A DNA stretch of 64,000 nucleotides. Source: Protopterus annectens (lineage: Eukaryota; Chordata; Ceratodontiformes; Protopteridae). Location: positions 693,943,925 to 694,007,924 of the forward strand of contig NC_056750.1 in NCBI RefSeq assembly GCF_019279795.1. The letters run 5' to 3'. The notes under the pieces were generated by a model that worked only from the letters and a program-made list of their open reading frames with translations, had not been told where the DNA came from and ran no database searches. The stretch's first letter is position 1. Each line of letters starts with the position of its first letter. The position numbers were made by a program, and so were the translations under genes. Below, in pieces: positions 56,601 to 64,000 of this stretch.

Positions 56601-56962
56601 AAGTGCAGAGATGTATATCCATATCTGTATCTCTATCTATATACAGTTATTAGATTATTTGATCTAAAAAGACAGTGTGTCTTTTGATTTAAAACGCAAT
56701 TGATCTAAACCACAACTGATTGAATCACATTTCAACAAAAACTGTGTCAACTTGTAGAAAATGATTGTTGGTTTGCTTTTGCAGGACAAGGAATTGTAAT
56801 GTAAATTAGTGTTAATCATTACTAGCTCTTTGCTAATTCCCAATGTTCAGTTGTGCTTCCATGTTTGGAAGTTTGTTTACATGCAATAGCGGTGATTCAT
56901 TGTGTCAGGAGTAGGGGGGGCAGTGTGTGCTTGTGTGCATATATGAATGTGGATGCATAAGG

Positions 56963-57205
56963 AAAACTGAGAGATCTGTTTGTGTCATTGATAGGTTTAG
57001 CACACAAGGGTTTAAATCCAAACAATAAAATGGGTAAATGTTTAGTGTATCTTTCAGAAGCTACCACCTTATAAACAGAATCAACCAAAGCTTCAGGATA
57101 ATTCCTTCTCAAAAACATATTTTTCAACAGTGTGGCATTAAACTTAAAGTCCTCATCAAGGCTAACAATTCTAGAGATGCGTATAAACTGACTTCTCACA
57201 AGATT
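56963..57205 (-). repeat. Left arm of the Penelope inverted repeat (RT-endonuclease linker)
   Basis: The minus strand encodes ISRIVSLDEDFKFNATLLKN, YPEALVDSVYKVVASERYTK and LLFGFKPLCAKPINDTNRS. The same sequence, differing at only a few bases, lies on the plus strand from 58383. The arm ends at TTTTCCTTATGCATCC near 56955, where homology stops. Confidence 0.92.
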
Positions 57206-57380
57206 CTTCTTCATGGAGAATGGATGTGAACTAGAGAAATCAAGCAAATTATTAAGTATTTTTTTCTGTAAATAGAACATACTATCTTAGATGGCAAAAT
57301 ACTGATTTTAGTATCAAGAAAAGAAATGGAAGGACCGTAGTCAGATGCAATAAGATTTAAAAAAACATTTTTTTTTCATG

Positions 57381-58378
57381 TCAGATATGAATATATCTAA
57401 AGAAGTTTGGTTGCCTTTCCATGCAAAAAAAAAAATCATCAATAAATCTTTTATAAATGTGTATTAAATTAAAGTTATGTAAAGTAGGTAAGTTTTCCAT
57501 TTCCCAAGTGCTAAGTACTATGTTTGCAAATGCAGGTGCTATTTTCGAACCCATAGCTATATCTTTGATTTGTTTGTAAATCTGTCCATTAAAAAAGAAG
57601 AAATTATTATTTAAAACAATTCTAACCAGAGTACATAGAGTATTAACTTTAGTAGTAGAAAAAGTGGTATATTTGGTGAGAAATAATCTGAATAACTGTA
57701 ATCCCTCTTTATGTGGTATATTTGTGTAAAGCCCTTCAACATCAAGGGTAACTAAAGTGCAATCAGGCAGACCTACTTTTTTGTGGAATAATTCATCTAA
57801 AAAGGCCCAAGAATCTCTTAAATAATTATTAGTTTTCTGAACTAGAGGATTAAGAATGCTGTCCAAATAATCAGCATTTTTTTCTGTCTTAGTTTTCCTG
57901 TTGGATATATTGTGTCTGAATGGGAGGTCCAATGAATTCTTGTGTATTTTGGGAATACCAAATAATCTACCTAAGTTAGGTGAGGGGACTGACATAAACA
58001 TGTATTCTTCAAAAGAGATGGCATTTGTTATCTGTAATGTTTTCAATAACTTATCACCATATAAAAAATGTTTATTAACAGTTTGTAAATATACTAGAGT
58101 GAAAAAGTCATTATCATGTAAAGTGTTTTCAATTTTTTGTATGTATGTGGATTGTTCCATCAAAACTAACCCTGTACCTTTATCTGCACGCATGATGCGT
58201 AGTGATTTATCATTAGTAAATTCAGATAAAGCATGTCTTTCAGCTACAGATAGGTTAAACCATTTATCTGTGTGTTTGGATTGACATAATTTCCTTAAAT
58301 CTCTTTCACAAACTCTAAGAAATGTCTGTATGGAGTTATTGAGGGCAGGGTTATACAAACTTTTTGGCCTCATGGTGG
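57381..58378 (-). pseudogene. Penelope-like reverse transcriptase domain
   Basis: Penelope-like elements use a telomerase-related RT. Minus-strand motifs in order are IMRADKGTGLVLM near 58190, LFGIPKIHK near 57955, LVTLDVEGLYTNIPHKEGLQ near 57750 (first catalytic Asp), FFNGQIYKQIKDIAMGSKIA near 57590 (the GTAMGS-type block, with D for G and I for T), PAFANIVLSTWE, and YKRFIDDFFF near 57440 (the catalytic DD). About 330 codons are open. The N-terminal part of the protein is missing, and the frame is lost at a homopolymer near 57380-57430. The tract between 57235 and 57380 links it to the endonuclease linker. Confidence 0.9.
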
Positions 58379-58382
58379 TAAA

Positions 58383-59265
58383 ATGTATTATACGCATCTC
58401 TAGAATTGTTAGCCTTGATGAGGACTTTAAGTTTAATGCCACACTGTTGAACAATATGTTTTTGAGAAGGAATTATCCTGAAGCTTTGGTTGATTCTGTT
58501 TATAAGGTGGTAGCTTCTGAAAGATATACTAAACATTTACCCATTTTATTGTTTGGATTTAAACCTGTGTCTGCTAAACCTATCAATGACACAAACAGAT
58601 CTCTCAGTTTTCCTTTACCCATCTCCAGAGATATGGTTAATATCAGGAATATTATCACTAATAATTGGGATTTTTTAACTGATTCTCATCTTATGACCAC
58701 TGCCATTGGTACTTCTCCCTCTTTTTCTTATAAGAGAACAAGCACTATTAGAATGAAGCTTGAAAACAGAGATTCACCTTTCTTTATTAATACTACACCT
58801 GCATCCAACACACAAACTGGTATGTATTCCTGCAACAAATGTGTAGTTTGCCCTTACATTTTGATAGGATCACAGTATACTTTTCCCCATTGTAACTATA
58901 CTGTTAACTTTACTAAACATTTTTTCTGTCACTCCACTGGATTTGTATATGCTGGCATTTGTGACACTTGTTCAGCATTTTATATTGGTAAGACTGCTAG
59001 GAAGCTTTCCAATAGGATTAAAGAACATTTAGGAGCAATTAGAGCCAAAAATATGAATAATGCCCTAGCAAAACATAGCATCTCCTGCTCTTCTTTAACA
59101 AAGTTTCATTTCATCATTCATGAACAAGTGGAAAGTTTTTTTGGTGACTGGGAAGAATATCTTGAATTAAAAGAACTAAGATGGCAATTGCTCCTTAATT
59201 CTGAAGTGTTCCCTGGGCTTAATGAAACTGTTAACATTAAATGTGCCCTTAGATGGAATGCTTAA
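58383..59265 (+). pseudogene. Penelope-like linker and GIY-YIG endonuclease domain
   Basis: This is the C-terminal half of a Penelope-like ORF. Codons from 58383 read the linker ISRIVSLDEDFKF..., then MYSCNKCVVCPYI (58821; Cys-rich motif typical before the nuclease) and the GIY-YIG core GFVYAGICDTCSAFYIGKTA (58939; Y, Y, G and the following RKLSNRIKEH with Arg and Glu-His). A C-terminal FGDWEEYLELKELRWQL segment with the catalytic-type Glu ends at LRWNA (59265). The open frame starts upstream at 58330, but codons before 58383 belong to the inverted portion. The domain itself is intact, which argues for a young insertion. Confidence 0.9.
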
Positions 59266-59479
59266 TTGTCATGTTAAAATATGTTTAAATATGAATATTC
59301 ATTACACTGTCATATATATTCATGTATTTAGCACTCGCTTACTTGTTTATTGGTTCTTTTTAAATTTTAGAATGTTGATTCATTGGTTACTGTACTAATC
59401 ATATTGGTTTCATTGGTTACTGTACTTACATGTGATTTCAGCCGAATTTATAGTGTAATTGTACTGTATAGCGGTTATT

Positions 59480-59512
59480 CTGAAGAAGCTCTTTCATCTA
59501 ATCAGAGCGAAA
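59480..59512 (+). ncRNA. Hammerhead-ribozyme-like core motif in the Penelope 3' end
   Basis: CTGAAGA (59480-59486) fits the CUGANGA core. It is followed by a helix GCTCT (59488-59492) pairing with AGAGC (59504-59508) and then GAAA (59509-59512). This is the order CUGANGA - stem II - GAAA of hammerhead ribozymes, which are known in the terminal repeats of Penelope-like elements. One extra A lies between the core and the helix. I did not find convincing stems I and III, so activity is unproven. Confidence 0.45.
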
Positions 59513-59581
59513 GCTTAATTAGACTGTTTAGTGTCTGCGAGTTTTATTTGTTCTACATTTTTTATTTTTTGAAGTTTTTAT

Positions 59582-59586
<5 letters not shown>

Positions 59587-59639
<53 letters not shown>
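59587..59639. repeat. (TA)n microsatellite
   Basis: An AT dinucleotide run of about 53 bases between the Penelope 3' end and the second foldback element. Confidence 0.97.
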
Positions 59640-59641
<2 letters not shown>

Positions 59642-59652
59642 TATATGTCGGT

Positions 59653-59985
59653 CCTCTACAGAAGAATGACAGCTAAGAAGACCGAAACCCACATAACCGA
59701 CACCACATGGTCAACAATCAAAATGCCGACAATGGGGAAATGGTATGTCTCCGTAGTGCGGAATGGAAATATTTCCATTCCTGCACTGTAATGCGATCTT
59801 GTAGTTGGTATATTAAAGTTACGGGGGGGGTGCAGGGGGACATAGCCCCCCCCCCCCGCTAGCACAAAAAAGGAAATTTTATTTTCATTTTATTTGTGCA
59901 GTAATTAAGTTGTCTGTGTTTCGATTGTTGTCCATGTGGTGTCGGCTATGTGGGTGTCAGTGTTTTGCACTGTCATTCTTGTGTA
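59653..59985. mobile_element. Foldback element 2 (G-rich core shared with element 1)
   Basis: The left end AGAATGACAGCTAAG...GAAACCCACATAACCGACAC...CACATGGTCAACAATC (from 59663) is matched by the inverted right end (GATTGTTGTCCATGTGGTGT, CGGCTATGTGGGTGTC...CTGTCATTCT ending 59979). The imperfect inverted repeats are about 65 bases. The core has ATGCGATCTTGTAGTTGGTA, GGGGGGGTGCAGGGGGACAT and AGCCCCCCCC, close to the core of the element at 41.2 kb. There is no ORF. Confidence 0.85.
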
Positions 59986-60019
59986 GGTAATCCATATATA
60001 TATGTGGGTGTGTTTTTGT

Positions 60020-60755
60020 CTCTATGGGGTGTCATTCATATGATGAAATGTTCCAAATATGGAATGGAATGTCTACTTATTTGAATGATCGAATGAAGCA
60101 AATACCTACAGTTCATGTGATTGAATCATGGAATGTGAAAAGTAGAATGAGTGTGTATCAAGTAGTGTCAAATGTTATGCAGTCTCTAAAACATCAATGT
60201 GAGGCTTCAGCATAAATAGGAAGTAATGTGAAGGCAGTTAAGCATAGCTGATTTTGCAAGGGCAGAACAAAATGAAGTGTCTAAATATATAGCACCAGGC
60301 ATGCTCAGTGAGTATTATGGGAGAATAAAATCACCAATACTGAAGGAATTACTGAACATCAGTAGTTACCTGTATGCCAAAGAAAAGCAGGTTAGTAACT
60401 GGAATGTGCAGGAGGAAATTGAAAGACAAATGTAAAGGTAGGGTGGTGACAACATGTGTACCTGCTGGAGAACAGCTGCACATTTGCATGCAGTTGATCT
60501 CAGTAGTAGGAGCTGAATCAGCGATAAGTAATGTATCATCAGAGAGCGTGGTACATATGGGTAGTAGAAGTGCTCTGATACAAACAGTTAATAGGCCCAA
60601 GATGAAGAACTGTGTCAGAGTGATAGGTAAAATATGCCACATCAAAGATGTAGATATATTGGTATGGCATCTGAGGTCAGGAGAATTCATGCACAAGCTA
60701 AATAACAATCCAGGTGACAATGCAACTGTTCTACTATTTGTTACTGACTAATACA
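60020..60755 (+). pseudogene. Coding-like stretch, unknown family
   Basis: Plus-strand frames at 60024-60215 and, after shifts, 60374-60751 look protein-like (MFQIWNGMSTYLNDRMKQIP, ESWNVKSRMSVYQVVSNVMQ; later GRVVTTCVPAGEQLHICMQL, VGAESAISNVSSESVVHMGS, WHLRSGEFMHKLNN). The codon usage differs from the A-rich LINEs. I recognise no domain. It could be part of another LINE or of an unfamiliar transposon ORF. Confidence 0.35.
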
Positions 60756-60759
60756 TGTT

Positions 60760-61765
60760 AGATTTATTTAGCGGTCTTATCTAGAAGGTCGATGGTATAT
60801 ATTTAAGTGGATCAACAAAGTTTAAACAGCTGTATTCACTGCATGGAATAATTATCTGTGTTGGTGGGTGCCATTCTCTGCCATTTGTATTTGTCCTAAT
60901 TATGACAATCTTACAAAGCATGCAGTAATTCCTGGTGTCTCTTCAATGTAGCTTGCTTTAAGTTAGGATGTACACCTTCAGTGCGAAATATTTTGTCTGA
61001 CTTTGTCAGCTGCGTTATGTAGCATAAGGTGACATTTTCCAGGTATCAGACCAACGGGATGCTATTTCGTTTTTCACATAATATATGAAGAAAAGTGCAG
61101 ACTTAAGGATTAGCAACCCTTTACAGACAGACTGCATAGTTTCAAGCCCTGGTTTAACAACTGACTGCTCTTTGTTTTCCTAAACACATTGACATTGTGT
61201 TTGCTTATGAATTACTAAAACCATTGTTTCTCAGTGTGGCTATCCTTTTGCTGAGAAACTTAAAAGAATATTGTGTGTGTGGTCGAACACACAGTTATTA
61301 CATGAGGTAGAACCTTTCCCCTTCTTGTCCCTGTCTTTCCTCCTACTTTGTGGAGTGTATATTGACTGAACAGTTGCCAGTTGCCATATTTGCAAAACCT
61401 TATTGAGGCCTGGTTGAGACAGATGATTCAGGTGTCTATTGATAAAAGAATATGGATCTTGGTTGTTTCCTATATGGTCTTACTGAAGGACAGAACAGAG
61501 CAGAACTATGATCTATGCTTGTGGTTACAAGCAGGAATTCTTGGAACCCCAAAGCCCTTTCAAACTGTACTTGAAAAATGTAATCAAGTCTTGATTGCCT
61601 GAAAAGCTTTTCATTTCTGCACTTGTACACTATCTTTTGCGATGTTTATGTGCACTCATTTTGTTGCTATATGTATGTCACAGAGGAAGAAATTTATATG
61701 TGTTCAATGTATTCCAAGACTCTCATAATGTCTTGATAAATTTTGTTTTCCACACATACTAAACA
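60760..61765. other. No recognisable feature
   Basis: No supported gene or repeat. Confidence 0.5.
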
Positions 61766-61771
61766 TCTGTT

Positions 61772-62430
61772 CCAGTGGAGGTGCCAGCCAAAGAGGTTTC
61801 CACCCATCTGGGCTACAGCGAACGGGCAGGGTTGTAGGCAAATGACCACACTCAACATGACAACAGTGACAACATCAAATCTACACAGTGCAGAAGAAAG
61901 GTCCTGCAATCTACTCTTGTATTTTTCCAAGAAAACTTGATGGACAGTGAACAAAAAGAAATTTGATATAGTGCTAGAAGATGGTCCCCTAGGTTGGAAA
62001 GCATTCACTGCGCTACTAGGGAAGAGCAACATCCCATCAATGAGGAAACCTAGCTTGTTGTGCTGTGGGGGTTTGTGTGCATCAATGAAGCTGAAAGCTA
62101 TGCCATCAGTAGTCTGACTACCAGAAGGGCCTCTCGAGGCAGACAGTTGCCAGTGGAAGTGCCAGAATAAGAGGTTTCCACCCATCTGAGCAGCAGCGGA
62201 ATGGCAGTTTTGCAGGTGAATGGTCACACTTGATGTGACAATGGTGGGAGCATTGGATCTACACTGCGCAGAAGAAAGACCCAGCAATCTACTTCTGTAT
62301 TTTGCTAAGAAAACTTGCTGGACAGTGAATAAAAAGAAATTCGATATAATGCTGGAAGATGGTCCCCTAGATCAGAAGGCATTCACCATGCTACTAGGGA
62401 AGAGCAACTGGTTGTTTCAAATACACCTGA
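61772..62430 (+). repeat. 378-bp tandem repeat, about 1.7 units, upstream of an RTE LINE
   Basis: The motif CCAGTGGAGGTGCCAG at 61772 recurs as CCAGTGGAAGTGCCAG at 62150, and the similarity continues (TGGTCCCCTAGGTTGGAAAG against TGGTCCCCTAGATCAGAAGG) to about 62408. It lies directly before the endonuclease start at 62.52 kb. It probably represents the repeated 5' UTR (promoter-type) units of the element. Confidence 0.9.
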
Positions 62431-62518
62431 TGTTTGTGACACTGATGGATCAAAACTGCATTGTCACCCTGATACTGAACTTGCTAGACTGAGAGAAAAG
62501 ATCAGGAGTTGCAAACAT

Positions 62519-63990
62519 ATGATCAAACTCAGAACTTGGAACATAAGAAGAATGAATCAAGGAAAAGTACACATTTTAAAGACTGAAATGGACAAAACCA
62601 GCGTGGATATACTTAGTATAAGTGAACTAAGGTGGACTGGACAAGGACATTTCCAATCATATGAGCACTTGGTTTGCTATAGTGGTCATGAAACACAAAG
62701 AAAGAATGGAGTTGTGATCATCATGAACAAGAGACTTGCAAAGAGAGTACTGAAATATAATGCCATCACCTACAGACTGATCTCAATTCGCTTTCAAGGA
62801 GCACCAGTTAATATGACTATCATGCAGGTGTACGACCCAATGAATGATGCCACAAACAGTGAAATCAAAGCTTTCTGTGATCAGCTGCAAAACAAGATAG
62901 AACAAACATCTAAACAAGATTTATTAATAATCATGGGAGACATGAACCAAAGGTAGGAAAGTGAAATGAAGGTTCAGTGGTTGGAAAGTAAGGTGCTGGA
63001 GACAGAAATGAGGTAGGCAACAGATTCATCGAATTCTGCATGGCCAACAGTATGGCAATCATGAATACGTTCTTCCAACATCATAAGAATTGACTTTACA
63101 TGTGGACATCGCCAAACAGTTTTTACCAAAATCAGATTATGTATGTGTCAACCAGAGATGGAAGGTAGCAGTCATGGCAACTATAGCAAGACTAGGATCA
63201 GACTGCAGCACCAGTCATGAACATCTGGTTTGTAAAATGAAAATGAAGTTGCATAAGAAAAGAGATAGCCAGGGCAGATTAAGATTTAGATAACATACAT
63301 GAGGAATACTGGAGAAGACTTAAGTAATTTGAAGTACTAAATGTAGAAGACCCTGAAGATCTTTGGTTTGACTAAAACAGAGGAAGAGAAGAAAACACGT
63401 TCAAAGCTAGTAAAAAAGAAGAAGCAATCCTGGATATTTGAAGAAGCTAAAAAGATAGCAGAAGAAAGAAGAAAAGCCAAAATATCCGGAGATAGAAAAA
63501 AGATGTTTGGTTATTTCAACGAGAAATCAGAAGGAGCAACGAACAATATTTCAGCACAATCTGCCAGCAGATCAAATCCAAACATGTATGTGGGAAAGCC
63601 AGATTAGCTTTTCAGTGCATCAAAAGGATAAGGCAGAAATTACAACCAAGAATGGGAATGCTCAAAGATGCTGATGGAAAGATACTGAATGAGTCTGAGT
63701 GAGTTAAAGAATGATGGAGGATTTATCCCAAGAATGTCTATTCAAATGAAATGGTCAAAGAATATAAAGATGAAGACCTAAAGTAAGAAGAGCCAGAGAT
63801 TTTGAAAGAAGAGGTTATTTGCCCTGTCAAACAATAAAGCTCCTGGAGTAGATGGAATAGCGATATAACTCACTAAGGGATCTGATAGAGCTGTTGCTGA
63901 GTTGACCAAATTGTGTCATTGAGTTTGGAAAGAAGATCTATTTTTGTATCAATTAATAAAAAAGGAGATGCTAAGATATTCAGAAACTCC
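62519..63990 (+). pseudogene. RTE/BovB-like LINE ORF2: endonuclease and start of RT, broken
   Basis: The endonuclease frame 62519-62956 reads IKLRTWNIRRMNQGKVHILK, VDILSISELRWTGQGHFQS (catalytic Glu in SELRW), RKNGVVIIMNKRL, RLISIRFQGAPVNMTIMQVY and IIMGDMNQR, the order of BovB-type APE endonucleases. After a stop near 62956, pieces continue with CSTSHEHLVCKMKMKLHKK near 63205 (the S-DH region, here SHEH). The linker KKKKQSWIFEEAKKIAEERR (63412) and NNKAPGVDGIAI near 63830 (RT entry, NKAxGxDGI) follow. The window ends inside the RT. Numerous stops show it is inactive. Confidence 0.85.
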
Positions 63991-64000
63991 CAGACAATTG

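Larger units (their letters stand above)
56955..59560. mobile_element. Penelope-like element in an inverted arrangement
   Basis: The left portion (56955-58378) runs on the minus strand and holds the RT. The right portion (58383-59560) runs on the plus strand and holds the GIY-YIG endonuclease and 3' end. About 240 bases of linker between RT and endonuclease are present in both portions, as an almost identical inverted repeat (56963-57205 and 58383-58620). The simplest reading is one recent insertion whose upstream part was inverted, rather than two separate elements. Confidence 0.85.

Noticed and set aside
61694-62287. 197-residue minus-strand frame over the 378-bp repeat
   Set aside because: It contains the same segment twice because of the tandem duplication and has no known domain. 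It is more likely the complement of a LINE 5' UTR.

Overview
The window looks like intergenic chromosomal DNA from a vertebrate with a large, repeat-saturated genome, such as a salamander, caecilian, lungfish or similar lineage. The evidence is the mix of elements: CR1, L1, Tx1-like, RTE/BovB-like and restriction-like-endonuclease LINEs, V-SINE-like SINEs, a Penelope-like element, Harbinger DNA transposons and a gamma-type retroviral env with an LTR. I could not fix the species. I see no convincing host gene, no RNA gene, and none of the operon, ribosome-binding-site or CRISPR structure of a prokaryote. Nearly every protein-like stretch is a broken transposable-element ORF.

Layout. 0-8.1 kb: the 3' end of one CR1, then a longer CR1 (2.44-5.66 kb) carrying an SGNH-esterase ORF1 and an endonuclease/RT ORF2. 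It appears to split an old Harbinger element whose transposase relic lies on the minus strand at 7.0-8.1 kb. 8.1-16.5 kb: a degenerate ~14-bp repeat, an (AC)n tract, CR1-tailed SINEs, and a CR1 fragment with a 103-bp triplication and a 345-bp inverted duplication. 16.5-24 kb (mostly minus strand): LINE RT debris, an L1, and a 5'-deleted endogenous retrovirus consisting of env and one LTR. 24-30.5 kb: two Tx1-like LINE copies head to tail. 30.6-34.2 kb: a degraded L1 hit by a V-SINE, with a 95-bp palindrome beside it. 35.9-42.2 kb: a three-layer nest, in which one LINE is split by a minus-strand CR1 and then by a foldback element. 42.8-51 kb: another LINE, two SINEs and a two-gene Harbinger. 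52-56.6 kb: V-SINEs, a 30-bp minisatellite and an RLE-type LINE 3' end. 56.9-60 kb: an inverted Penelope-like element with a hammerhead-like 3' motif, a (TA)n tract and a second foldback element. 60-64 kb: an unidentified coding-like stretch and a BovB-like RTE LINE behind a 378-bp tandem repeat.

How the parts relate. The SINEs have no proteins of their own and carry 3' tails copied from LINEs. One family ends like the CR1 copies here. A second ends like the LINE at 42.8-44.1 kb. A third ends with an L2-like tail. The second and third families appear to share the same tRNA-like head. Two foldback elements 18 kb apart share a G-rich core but have different terminal repeats; this is the least explained structure in the window. 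Coordinates of element edges are approximate because they were read by eye.
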